A DNA stretch of 27,656 bases from a virus. Shown here piece after piece: positions 8,619-15,488 of the stretch. Every line of letters begins with the position of its first letter. Position 1 is the first letter of the stretch. The notes under the pieces were generated by a model. The model was not told the DNA's origin and made no database searches. It worked only from the letters and a program-made list of their open reading frames with translations. The translations under genes were made by a program, and so were the position numbers. The stretch is from IMG/VR virus record IMGVR_UViG_3300047319_002374, positions 1 to 27,656 of that record; one strand, written 5' to 3'.

Positions 8619-9070
8619 TTATCCGTTCAGTGCATGAGCGATACCGTTAGCCACGGCGATTTCCATGCGTCTCCAGTGTTCGTCCTCCAACCACTTGGCC
8701 GCGCCCATCACCTCGGGTGTGGGCTCAGCACCAGGCAGCCAGCGACTGGACAAGGTCATCAGTTGACCAAGCCCGTCCTCACTCAGGCGCTCAGCGTGCT
8801 CGAGTGCTTTTTTACGATGATTTCAACGTCCGGGGCGTACTCCTCGAGCAGCGCGCCGGCGATCTGCATCGTCATCACCGGGTTGGCCAGCAGCGTGCGC
8901 AGCTCGGTGCGTTGATCGGCCGCCACGGTGTTGCTGAGCAGGTTGTGCGACGGCGACACCTTGTTGTTGGCGGTCATCGCGTTGAAGTACTTGGTCACGT
9001 CTTGCGGGGTCATGGAGAAGGTGAATTCTTTGTCGCCGACTTCCAGGGTGATATCGCGTTTATCGGTCAT
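8619..9070 (-). CDS. Tail assembly chaperone, -1 frameshift fusion product (gpE+E'-like)
   Basis: Zero frame and -1 frame together give about 150 residues. Ribosomes start at the ATG at 9070 and read 88 codons ending in EIIVKK on the heptamer A AAA AAG (8813-8807). After a -1 shift they continue for 62 codons, beginning ALEHAERLSEDGLGQLM and ending GIAHALNG, to the TAA at 8621-8619. That stop lies six bases before the tape-measure ATG. The -1 frame has no stop in this stretch and no good start of its own, so it explains the otherwise empty 8619-8782. The arrangement parallels P2 E/E+E' and lambda G/GT, where both products guide the tail tube around the tape measure. Confidence 0.85.
8783..9070 (-). 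CDS. Tail assembly chaperone, short product (gpE-like)
   Basis: The unshifted product of 95 residues (MTDKRDITLEVGDKEFTFSM; then QDVTKYFNAMTANNKVSPSH), ending HSSTLSA and TGA 24 bases past the slippery site. It resembles the putative phage tail assembly chaperone family by its beta N-terminus, DVTKYFNA helix and acidic LLEEYAPDVEIIV end. It lies between the lysis genes and the tape measure gene. In P2 and lambda the short form is made in large excess over the fused form and the ratio matters for tail formation. The upstream TGGAAC is only a modest ribosome site. Confidence 0.85.
   Translation of the reverse strand: MTDKRDITLEVGDKEFTFSMTPQDVTKYFNAMTANNKVSPSHNLLSNTVAADQRTELRTLLANPVMTMQIAGALLEEYAPDVEIIVKKHSSTLSA
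8807..8813 (-). promoter_or_regulatory. Programmed -1 frameshift heptamer A AAA AAG
   Basis: Read on the minus strand the codons are GTA AAA AAG, exactly the X XXY YYZ arrangement in the zero frame; A AAA AAG is the slippery heptamer of E. coli dnaX. Immediately downstream, CACTC (8806-8802) can pair with GAGTG (8784-8780), with an inner CGC/GCG stem (8796-8794 with 8790-8788) around a TGA loop. This is a possible stimulatory structure, though it begins closer to the site than is usual. Confidence 0.82.
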
Positions 9071-9101
9071 GTCGTTGTTCCATTCAGGTTTAAAGGTGAG
9101 G

Positions 9102-9569
9102 TCAGCGCAGGCAGATCCGGCGCACGTGGTCCTGCAGGCCCAGGATCATTTGCCGACTGAGGGCAAGTTGATTTCTGAGGGTGAAATAATCCGATCGAGC
9201 GTCTGCTGTGAGTTCGGCGGTGCCAGCATCAGCCAGGCGGCCGGCGCCGGATTGGGCGGGCGTTGCGGTGCTGCAGGTGGCGGCGAGGCGCAGCCGCTGA
9301 CGGCCATCGTCCACAGCGCGGCGCAGGTCATCGTTTTGATTGAGCGCATGGCTCAGCTCCTGGGTACGTTGAAGATCGATCGCATCGCGGTCGGCCAACA
9401 TCTCACCGCTGATGCGGGCCGCTTCGCGCAGGCCTGTAACCTCACGCTGCACGTCGTCGCGTTCGCGGCGAGCGGTGTCGAGCTGATCGATCACCTGGTC
9501 AAACGCGACCCAGACCAGCAACCCGGACAGCAGAAGACAAAGGACGAGGCGCAACGGTGGAATGGTCAT
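9102..9569 (-). CDS. Rz: Rz-like inner-membrane spanin
   Basis: A 155-residue protein starting at the ATG at 9567-9569, which overlaps the endolysin stop. Residues 6-24 (LRLVLCLLLSGLLVWVAF) are one N-terminal membrane anchor. Residues 25-95 are charged and heptad-like (QLDTARRERDDVQREVTGLR), the periplasmic coiled coil of i-spanins. The protein stays in the inner membrane and, with Rz1, fuses inner and outer membranes as the last lysis step. The order holin, endolysin, Rz/Rz1 is the standard lysis cassette. The nested Rz1 frame strongly supports the call. Confidence 0.9.
   Translation of the reverse strand: MTIPPLRLVLCLLLSGLLVWVAFDQVIDQLDTARRERDDVQREVTGLREAARISGEMLADRDAIDLQRTQELSHALNQNDDLRRAVDDGRQRLRLAATCSTATPAQSGAGRLADAGTAELTADARSDYFTLRNQLALSRQMILGLQDHVRRICLR
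9146..9349 (-). CDS. Rz1: Rz1-like outer-membrane lipoprotein spanin, nested in Rz
   Basis: A 67-residue protein encoded entirely inside Rz in another frame, from the ATG at 9347-9349. It has a basic start (MRSIKT), a hydrophobic signal segment and the lipobox VSGC with the lipidated Cys at residue 20. The mature 48 residues contain 12 prolines (CASPPPAAPQRPPNPAPA). That is the standard picture of an o-spanin: lipidated, anchored in the outer membrane and binding the C-terminus of Rz. Nested Rz1 genes are commonly missed. Confidence 0.88.
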   Translation of the reverse strand: MRSIKTMTCAALWTMAVSGCASPPPAAPQRPPNPAPAAWLMLAPPNSQQTLDRIISPSEINLPSVGK

Positions 9570-10093
9570 TGCGCGCACAGGCTCGCTTCCGCCAGGCGCC
9601 GTGCATGCAGTCCGCGAACAAACTGTTTGCGGCCCTGGGCGTCGGTAACAAAAGCCCACACCGGTGTCTTGCCATCCGGAGTCCAGGCCATCGCCTTGCA
9701 GCCGTCCGCAATGCGGCCGGCGTTGATCAGGCCGACCGCACGACTGGCGCACGTCGTCGGCACGCCGAAGTTGTGCGCGTGGCTGCTCAGCGCGTCGAAG
9801 GTGTTCTGCCCCACTTGCTGATTGGTGATGCAGTCGGCCAGCTGCAGTTGCCCTTTCACGATCACCAGCTGCTCCACCTGGTCACAGCGAGCGTCCGACC
9901 AGTAGTCGCCGATCACGACCGGATAAGGGCTGGTGTGGCGAGTGATGCCTTTGCACACCGTCGGCAGTCCCCGGGCCAACTGGTCGGGGTAGACCACGTT
10001 CTGGCCCTCTCCTTCCCATTGGCCTAGAAAACCGAGCAAGGAAGCGCTGACCAGCGCAATAGCGCCGGTGGCGATCTTGGTGCGCAGGTTCAT
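9566..10093 (-). CDS. Endolysin, lysozyme-like with SAR-type N-terminus
   Basis: A 175-residue protein. Residues 7-24 (IATGAIALVSASLLGFLG) form a weakly hydrophobic, Ala/Gly/Ser-rich segment typical of signal-anchor-release endolysins: exported by Sec, held in the membrane, released when the holin collapses the potential. The catalytic Glu is probably E27 in QWEGEGQ, right after the anchor as in phage P21 endolysin. It is followed by YPD (D37) and GLPTVCKGITRHT, the GH24-type active-site region. Spacing from E27 to D37 is one residue longer than in T4 lysozyme. The gene is coupled to holin and Rz by 4-base overlaps. Confidence 0.85.
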   Translation of the reverse strand: MNLRTKIATGAIALVSASLLGFLGQWEGEGQNVVYPDQLARGLPTVCKGITRHTSPYPVVIGDYWSDARCDQVEQLVIVKGQLQLADCITNQQVGQNTFDALSSHAHNFGVPTTCASRAVGLINAGRIADGCKAMAWTPDGKTPVWAFVTDAQGRKQFVRGLHARRLAEASLCAQ

Positions 10094-10296
10094 AACTTGC
10101 CCTTCCAGTCGCGCAGCATCTGACGGTACTTGGGGACCAGCAGCACGATCTGCAGCACCATGTAGAGCGCGGTCAGCATGTAGGCTACCGCTGACCAGTC
10201 GATGGCCCCTGTCACACCGGTAGCGGCCACGCCGATTGCCGGTGATGCCTTGAGGAATACAATGGCGGTGTCTTGAGCGGCCTGATTAGTGCTCAT
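10090..10296 (-). CDS. Holin (HP1-type)
   Basis: A 68-residue membrane protein, immediately before the endolysin with a 4-base overlap. It has a short polar N-terminus (MSTNQAAQDTAIVF), a first weak hydrophobic stretch (ASPAIGVAATGVTGAI), a clear membrane segment (AVAYMLTALYMVLQIVLLV) and a basic tail (PKYRQMLRDWKGKL). Size, topology and place match the HP1-family holins. It would collapse the membrane potential at the timed moment and so release the SAR endolysin. Confidence 0.85.
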   Translation of the reverse strand: MSTNQAAQDTAIVFLKASPAIGVAATGVTGAIDWSAVAYMLTALYMVLQIVLLVPKYRQMLRDWKGKL

Positions 10297-10505
10297 CGGC
10301 GAGCCTCTTTTTCAAAAATTGACTGGCATGGCACGCAACGCAAGATTCCGCCAAGCGCCTGGCGCGCAGCTGGAATCTCGTTGTCGCAGTCATCGCAATG
10401 GGACCGGCTCGGCCCCGATGGCCGCGGTTTGGCGAGCTGGGCGGCGATTGAACGCTCACGCTCCAGCTCCTCGATCGCTTTGGCGTTGTCGAGCCAGTCC
10501 CCCAT
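10293..10505 (-). CDS. TraR/DksA-type C4 zinc finger protein
   Basis: A 70-residue protein with a helical N-terminus (NAKAIEELERERSIAAQLA) and one C4 zinc finger: C37-x2-C40 ... C57-x2-C60 (HCDDCDNEIP and ILRCVPCQ). This is the layout of the short TraR-like proteins of plasmids and P2-like phages, which bind in the RNA polymerase secondary channel and change host promoter activity without ppGpp. It is transcribed with the late genes, so it would act late in infection. Its start and end overlap the neighbours by 1 and 4 bases. Confidence 0.85.
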   Translation of the reverse strand: MGDWLDNAKAIEELERERSIAAQLAKPRPSGPSRSHCDDCDNEIPAARQALGGILRCVPCQSIFEKEARR

Positions 10506-10954
10506 CAGCGCAGCCCCTCGATCTCGGCGGCGGCCAGGTACGGCACGCCGTTGATGCGGATGAAGTCCGGACTGGTGACGTCAAACGGCACCTTGTGTTT
10601 GGATTTCTCGCCACCTTTCGGATCGATGCTCAACAGGCTCGAGACCTTCAACTTGCAACCGAACGCCTCAATACGCAGTTCCTCGTCGCCAGCCTTGGCG
10701 AAGAAAATGGAGTCGAACGGCTCGAGCTCGCGAAAGCTGCCAGCGGTGCGAGCGGCTTCGATCAGCAGATTGAAGTTGCTGGTGTCGAACTCCATTTCCC
10801 CACTGCCCGACACGTCGCCGTCGACGTGTCCGTTGGGCACCCCGCCGCTCTGCGCCACGGCAGTGTTGTCCGTGATATCCAGGGTGCAGCTTTCGACGTG
10901 AACCAGCAGATCGCCCAGGTTCACGTCGAAGTTCTTGCCGCCAATACGTGACAT
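10505..10954 (-). CDS. Tail tube protein (DUF2597-type)
   Basis: A 149-residue protein beginning MSRIGGKNFDVNLGDLLVHV and containing DVSGSGEMEFDTSNFNLLIEAARTAGSF, the pattern of DUF2597, the tail tube protein of kappa-type P2 relatives. It directly follows the sheath gene, the usual sheath-then-tube order. The beta-rich composition fits a tube ring protein. It replaces the FII protein of P2 proper. The ATG lies six bases after the sheath stop. Confidence 0.85.
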   Translation of the reverse strand: MSRIGGKNFDVNLGDLLVHVESCTLDITDNTAVAQSGGVPNGHVDGDVSGSGEMEFDTSNFNLLIEAARTAGSFRELEPFDSIFFAKAGDEELRIEAFGCKLKVSSLLSIDPKGGEKSKHKVPFDVTSPDFIRINGVPYLAAAEIEGLR

Positions 10955-10960
10955 AGGGGG

Positions 10961-12076
10961 TTACTCCGAATCGTCGTTGGAAAGGTCGAGGGCGATGTTG
11001 GCCGTCAGGTCTTTCGGGCAGTTGAGGGGGCGGAACTTGATGTAAACCTCCACCCTGGTTTTGCTGTGCCACACCAGGACGATGTCGCCGTCCTTGGGTG
11101 CCTCGATCTCGCCCGGGAACACCTGGCCGGCGAACGTGGCGGACTTGGCCATCTGACGCAGGGGTTTCATGAACGCGCTGATCGCGGCGGCCATGCTGTT
11201 GGGGGTGTTGTTGAGGCGACGGTCACCCACGCGACGAATCAACAACGGACGCACCTGGCGCGCAGCCTTGTCGGCCAGACGAAGGTACTCGATCACCTGG
11301 AAGTCACTGGCCGGCGCATCGAGCATGTTGCCGTCGCCCCAAAACACGCCTGGGTAATCCGGGTAGGTCTGCGACACGGAGAAACGCGCCTTGTCCAGCT
11401 CGGCCCGGGTTGCCGATGGCAGCGGTACGCCTTCGACGTCAGCGGGCACCGGACCCAAGCCCAGCACTGCTCCGGACGCCACACGCATGGGGCTGTCGGC
11501 AACGCTCACGGCGGCGTTGGCCAAGCGGCCAGCCAGCACGCCCAGGTCATTGCCATGCAGTTGAGGGACGACCAGGACACGCGGCGCAGCCAGGCCGGTG
11601 GTGATCGCCCGCTGTTCGACCAGGTATTGATCCCAGGTCTGCAGCACGGTGATGCCGGCACTCGCGGCCATGACGAAGGCCCGACGGCCATAGGTGTTGT
11701 TCAGCGCGATCGCCGCGTCATGCATGGCGGACAATTGGGCTGCCGTGGTCACCGGCTTGGTGATCACCACCGCCTCAACCGAATAGCCTTGCTGCTGGGC
11801 GTTTTCCAACGCTTCGGACCAGTCGGTGTCGGCCGCGATCGGGGCCGCCAGACAGGCCCAACGATCGCCGCCATTGAGGCGTGCGGCGGTGATCTGGGTT
11901 TTCAGGTCACTGGCCGGAATGCCCAACGCGCTGTCCAGGTCACTGTCGTTGTTCAGCGCGATCAGTTGGCCGATGCTTTTCGCGCCGGTGCCGATGAAAA
12001 GGAAATAGCGCTCGATCTCAGTCACGGCGCCTTGGCCCAAATTGAGATTGTTTACGCTGACTTTGCCGAGTGCCAT
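10961..12076 (-). CDS. Contractile tail sheath protein (DUF2586-type)
   Basis: A 371-residue protein (MALGKVSVNNLNLGQGAVTEIERYFLFIGTG at the start; avoidance of long quotation aside, the first ten residues are MALGKVSVNN). The pattern matches DUF2586, the tail sheath of kappa-like phages: an N-terminal sheath fold, the RVLVVPQLHGNDLGVLAGRL region, and a C-terminal half with FSVSQTYPDYPGVFWGDGNM followed by VIEYLRLADKAARQVRPLL, typical of sheath C-terminal domains. The sheath contracts to drive the tube through the cell envelope. It precedes the tube gene by six bases. Confidence 0.85.
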   Translation of the reverse strand: MALGKVSVNNLNLGQGAVTEIERYFLFIGTGAKSIGQLIALNNDSDLDSALGIPASDLKTQITAARLNGGDRWACLAAPIAADTDWSEALENAQQQGYSVEAVVITKPVTTAAQLSAMHDAAIALNNTYGRRAFVMAASAGITVLQTWDQYLVEQRAITTGLAAPRVLVVPQLHGNDLGVLAGRLANAAVSVADSPMRVASGAVLGLGPVPADVEGVPLPSATRAELDKARFSVSQTYPDYPGVFWGDGNMLDAPASDFQVIEYLRLADKAARQVRPLLIRRVGDRRLNNTPNSMAAAISAFMKPLRQMAKSATFAGQVFPGEIEAPKDGDIVLVWHSKTRVEVYIKFRPLNCPKDLTANIALDLSNDDSE

Positions 12077-12087
12077 GCAGTGCCTCG

Positions 12088-12768
12088 CTAGCGGGGAGAA
12101 TTAAGGATTTGTTGGAGCACCTGATTCAGCAGCAAGCTGGTGTCTCGCTCGGTGCTGACGCCGATGAACCGGCGTTTGGGCAAGGTGATTTCCCAGCTCT
12201 GCGCACCACTGCTCTCGGCTTTTTCGTCATCCAGGATGCGGATCAGCAGGCCAGCCTTGGCGTAGTTCACATGCTCTTGAATCCACGCCACGGACGGGCG
12301 CGTAAGACTCTTTTTGCCTTGTTGGCGGACCTTGAAGCCCAGCCGACGCAGACGCTTGGCCTGCTTTTCGGTGGCGGCCAAGCCAACGGGAACGGTGTTC
12401 CATTTGCGCATTTGTGCGGCGGTGCGGCGCTCGCTGGCGCCGTTGTGTTGCTGCGCCGCGACCCAACTGGTCAGCGCGTTACGCCAACCCAGTTCGGCTT
12501 CGTCGGCACTCACGCGGGTGACCTGCATCAGCTTGGCCAGGCCGGCTTCCATCTTCTTTTTGCCTTTGCCAGAACCCTTGCGCGCCTCAAATGGCGAGCC
12601 GTCCAGGTTCTGCTGATCACGTACACGCTTACGGCTCATCGTCCGCACGCGTTTGGTGACGTTGTTCAGCAGGCGACGGCGCAGCTGTGGCGGGAGGCTG
12701 AGCAACGCCAGTTGCTCGCGCACACCCAGATAGCCCCGGGCATCGAGCTCGAAAGTGCTACGCCCCAC
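12088..12768 (-). CDS. Tail completion/virion morphogenesis protein S (gpS)
   Basis: A 226-residue basic protein of the phage virion morphogenesis family (P2 gpS). Supporting segments are LLSLPPQLRRRLLNNVTKRVR, RKRVRDQQNLDGSPFEARKG (the QN.DG..F..RK signature), a charged KGSGKGKKKMEAGLAKLM stretch, and the terminal RRFIGVSTERDTSLLLNQVL. It lies after R, as in P2. It starts with GTG at 12768 inside the end of R. gpS is needed to complete the head-proximal end of the tail. It is longer than P2 gpS (150), with an inserted central region of about residues 90-150. Confidence 0.85.
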   Translation of the reverse strand: MGRSTFELDARGYLGVREQLALLSLPPQLRRRLLNNVTKRVRTMSRKRVRDQQNLDGSPFEARKGSGKGKKKMEAGLAKLMQVTRVSADEAELGWRNALTSWVAAQQHNGASERRTAAQMRKWNTVPVGLAATEKQAKRLRRLGFKVRQQGKKSLTRPSVAWIQEHVNYAKAGLLIRILDDEKAESSGAQSWEITLPKRRFIGVSTERDTSLLLNQVLQQILNSPR

Positions 12769-13201
12769 GGCTGCCTACCTCGCCGTGTTCGGCAATCCAC
12801 AGGTCGAACGGAACAAACGCCCAGGTTTTGCCGAAAGCCTCGATCTCGCCGGCAGGATCCTCGGCCAGGTATTGCGGCTCGTTGAATTCCAGAGTGATGT
12901 CGACGTCGGCCAGATCGTTGTCGAGCATGGTGATGTCGAATTTCGCCGCCGGCAGATCGTCGCGGTCCTGGTCGTTGCCCTCGAGCCAGCTGCCAACCAA
13001 CGCCATCAAACGCCCCGGGTGATCAGCGAAACGCTCGAGCGCGATCGTGGCGCTGTAACGCATGTCACCCATGCGCAGGCCGTCGAGGTCCGGTTTCCAG
13101 ATCAGCTCCAGCTTCACCTGGTCGGTCCAGCTGTCGAGCTGTTCCGGCAACACCAGGCGCCGCTCGATCAGGTAGGTGGTCAGGGCGCGGAGTTTGATCA
13201 C
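12758..13201 (-). CDS. Tail completion protein R (gpR)
   Basis: A 147-residue protein matching the P2 gpR family: MIKLRALTTYLIERRL at the start, a WTDQVKLELIWKPDLDG segment, then RMGDMRYSATIALERF and LADVDITLEFNEPQYL. It acts at the head-to-tail joint. It follows head completion L directly (GTGA overlap) and its end overlaps S. P2 places its lysis genes and X between L and R; here these are moved downstream of the tail tube gene. The start codon is GTG at 13201. Confidence 0.85.
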   Translation of the reverse strand: MIKLRALTTYLIERRLVLPEQLDSWTDQVKLELIWKPDLDGLRMGDMRYSATIALERFADHPGRLMALVGSWLEGNDQDRDDLPAAKFDITMLDNDLADVDITLEFNEPQYLAEDPAGEIEAFGKTWAFVPFDLWIAEHGEVGSRGA

Positions 13202-13659
13202 AGCAGCACCGCCGTGATGCGGCCCCGGCCTTGGAGCGAGCGAACGGCCTGCTGGCTGAATTCGAGGAAGGCTTCGCCGCGCTCGGGCAGTTCTTTGCCG
13301 GTGCTTTCTGCACTTTCACGGCGGGTGACTGTAGCGAACTGGGTCAGCAGGCTGGCCTTGGCGCGGCAGTACACGGCGCGCTTGTACGTCGCTGCGTGAA
13401 ATGTGCGCTCGGGCAGCACCGTGGTGTCCGCAGATTCCACGGTGGTGACGCCGACGTTCTGCCATTGGCCTTTGCGCTTGGCCAGATCGCGATTGACCTC
13501 GGTCATTGCAGTGGTCAGTTCAGCGGCCAGCATGTCTACCAGGTACTCCGCCGGCAGGCGGTGACCCTTCTGAAACTCGGCCACGGAGAGGTTCGGCCAG
13601 AAGCCGTCGTTCTCGATCGCCTGTTCCACAAAGGTCGTGGGTTTCCCGGAAAAGCTCAT
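13198..13659 (-). CDS. Head completion/stabilisation protein L (gpL)
   Basis: A 153-residue protein of the P2 gpL family. It starts MSFSGKPTTFVEQAIENDGFWPNLS, with the ENDGFWP.LS.AEFQ.G.RLP pattern that marks this family, and a central AELTTAMTEVNRDLA helix followed by YKRAVYCRAKASLL. It stabilises filled heads after DNA packaging and forms part of the neck. A 98-base gap separates it from the small terminase gene, the largest gap in the late operon, so its expression may be set by RNA structure there. No clear ribosome site precedes the ATG. Confidence 0.88.
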   Translation of the reverse strand: MSFSGKPTTFVEQAIENDGFWPNLSVAEFQKGHRLPAEYLVDMLAAELTTAMTEVNRDLAKRKGQWQNVGVTTVESADTTVLPERTFHAATYKRAVYCRAKASLLTQFATVTRRESAESTGKELPERGEAFLEFSQQAVRSLQGRGRITAVLL

Positions 13660-13757
13660 TGCTGGGCACTCGAATAGGGGCGGGAAAACTGTTTCAGTGG
13701 GTCAGGCCATAAATGGTTGGCTCACATCCACAGTTTCTCGCCGGGGGGGGTAGTCGG
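13660..13757 (-). other. Structured intergenic gap between small terminase and gpL
   Basis: AAACTGT (13686-13692) and ACAGTTT (13730-13736) form a perfect 7-bp inverted repeat. It encloses smaller pairs such as CCAT/ATGG near 13707-13715, and it is followed on the minus strand by TTTT then CCCG. A run of eight G (13743-13750) lies near the M stop. It could be a weak terminator or mRNA processing site. Confidence 0.45.
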
Positions 13758-14471
13758 TTATTCGGCGGCTGTCACAGCCAGTTGTTTGGCCAAGGCCTTG
13801 CGAGCGCCTTCCAGGCGGGTGCCTACACCGACACCTGCGTGCAACTCAGTGGCGCGCTCAAAGTGAGTGATGGCCTTGGCCCACTCCTTGTCATCCAGGG
13901 CACGGATACCCAGCAACTTGTGATACTTGGCTGGGATCTGTTCGGTGAGCTGCCATTCATCATCGACACGCGGTAGCAGGTCGGACACATACGGCTCAGG
14001 ACTGCGACCGGCCTTCTGCTCAGCCTCGGCCCACTCGATCACCGCATCGGCGACAAAGGTCTGCACGTTGCGTTTGAAACGCTCGGGCATCGGCTGGCCT
14101 TGTTCCATGGCGAAGTCCGCCAGGTCGAGGCCCGCTTCGAACTGCTCCGTGTCGAACAGCCACACCAGGACCTGCATCACCACCGGGTTCGGGAAACTCA
14201 ATCCGGAATCGCGATAGCGCTGCACGTAGTCCAGGTACTTGGGCACCAGCTCGTCGCGCTTGAGTTGTTGGCGCAATCCGAGGTTATCGATCGCGCTCAG
14301 TCGCTCGAGGTCCTGGGCCAACGCGTCTTCCATCAGCTTCAGGTGTTTTCTGGCGTTGGCTGGGCTGGCCAGCGCGGTGGCAGCGGAATAGACCACCGCG
14401 ACGGCACTGGCATCGGCCGTGGCTGGACCTTCGGCCTGAATGCGGCGTTTGTGCGCCAGGGCCAGGCTCAT
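13758..14471 (-). CDS. Terminase small (endonuclease) subunit M (gpM)
   Basis: A 237-residue protein of the P2 gpM family: MSLALAHKRRIQAEG at the start, a conserved central part (LMEDALAQDLERLSAIDNL, LVPKYLDYVQRYRDSG, PNPVVMQVLVWLFDTEQF), and a C-terminal extension with RALDDKEWAKAITHFERATELHAGVGV. With the large subunit it recognises and cuts cos. It follows the capsid gene N with an overlapping ATGA-type junction (14469-14473). The family length in P2 is about 247, so it is full length. Confidence 0.9.
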   Translation of the reverse strand: MSLALAHKRRIQAEGPATADASAVAVVYSAATALASPANARKHLKLMEDALAQDLERLSAIDNLGLRQQLKRDELVPKYLDYVQRYRDSGLSFPNPVVMQVLVWLFDTEQFEAGLDLADFAMEQGQPMPERFKRNVQTFVADAVIEWAEAEQKAGRSPEPYVSDLLPRVDDEWQLTEQIPAKYHKLLGIRALDDKEWAKAITHFERATELHAGVGVGTRLEGARKALAKQLAVTAAE

Positions 14472-15487
14472 CAGACCAACTCCACGTTTTCAGCGGCGGC
14501 GAATTTTTCCAGCTGCTCGATCACGTAGCCTTCGTTGCGGCCGTTGTAATCCTCGACGCGGGAGCGCTTTGGGTTCTCGATCAGGTGACGGCGCCAGCTG
14601 CTGTCCTGGAAGTAGATCGACAGGTTGTCCCAACTGGTGACGACCACGGCGTTGACCGGGAAGTGCGGCACGGTGAAGGTCGGCAGACCGCCATAGGTCG
14701 CGATGACCTGGGCGCTTTCAATGCGTTCTTTCTCGGTGGGTTTGCCAGCCTGGTTCGAATACAGCTTGGCCTTGTCACTGGCCAACAGGTCACTGCCGAC
14801 GATGGCGATCAGGTCGCCGCCGTCACGGAACACGGAGTCGATCATCTGCTTGGTGTCATGCACCAGGGCGTCGAGGTTTTCGTAATCGCCGCCGGCGCCG
14901 AGGGTGATTTTCCCGGCCGTTTTGCCTTCGTGCAGCACCTGTTCAGGAATCTGTTCACGGGCCAATTGCAGCCAGCCTTTGTTCACGTCCTGCAGCATCG
15001 GGCTGGTGGCCAGATTGGTCTGGATGGCAGCGGTCAAACCGTGCCAGCCAATCATGATGCGATCCAGAGCGATCTGTTTCTGCACGGCCGCCGAGTAGCG
15101 ATCGGCAAAATCCGGAAACTTCGCCCAGCTGTCGATCTTGGCGAACGGCAGGCCGACATCCGACTCGGTGTGAAACAGCTCGTAGCCCAGGCCGTTCAGA
15201 TCGGAAAAGTCTTTGGCTTCGCGGTCGGTGGTCTTGGTGTTGGTGCGGCTGGTCACGGGACCATTCACGCCAAACATGACCTTTTCGCCCTTGATCTCGG
15301 TCACCGGCACCACGTTGATGCGCTCGAGGAAATCCGCACGCTCGGTGATCTTGTCGTTCAGTTCCTGGGCAATGCTCGGCTCGACATTGAACTGGCGAGA
15401 GACGTCGACACTGTAGGTCTCGGCGATCGCCTCACGCAGCGCGGCGTATTGCTTCAGAGCACGATTGCTCAAAGATTGCTGACTCAT
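14471..15487 (-). CDS. Major capsid protein N (gpN)
   Basis: A 338-residue P2-type major capsid protein starting at the ATG at 15485-15487 (MSQQSLSNRALKQYAALREA); an open extension further upstream is the shadow of O. Typical segments are FNVEPSIAQELNDKITERADFLERIN, TEIKGEKVMFGVNGPVTSRTNT, SWAKFPDFADRY and NRGW-like NKGWLQLAREQIPEQVL (each is shorter in the sequence than the domain it marks). P2 gpN is 357 residues and is cleaved near its N-terminus by O during maturation. It directly follows the scaffold gene, the O-N-M order of P2. Confidence 0.92.
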   Translation of the reverse strand: MSQQSLSNRALKQYAALREAIAETYSVDVSRQFNVEPSIAQELNDKITERADFLERINVVPVTEIKGEKVMFGVNGPVTSRTNTKTTDREAKDFSDLNGLGYELFHTESDVGLPFAKIDSWAKFPDFADRYSAAVQKQIALDRIMIGWHGLTAAIQTNLATSPMLQDVNKGWLQLAREQIPEQVLHEGKTAGKITLGAGGDYENLDALVHDTKQMIDSVFRDGGDLIAIVGSDLLASDKAKLYSNQAGKPTEKERIESAQVIATYGGLPTFTVPHFPVNAVVVTSWDNLSIYFQDSSWRRHLIENPKRSRVEDYNGRNEGYVIEQLEKFAAAENVELV

Positions 15488-15488
15488 G

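Noticed and set aside
13743-13750. G8 tract as a phase-variation switch
   Set aside because: It lies between genes and not in a coding frame or a clear promoter spacer, so length changes would not obviously switch anything.
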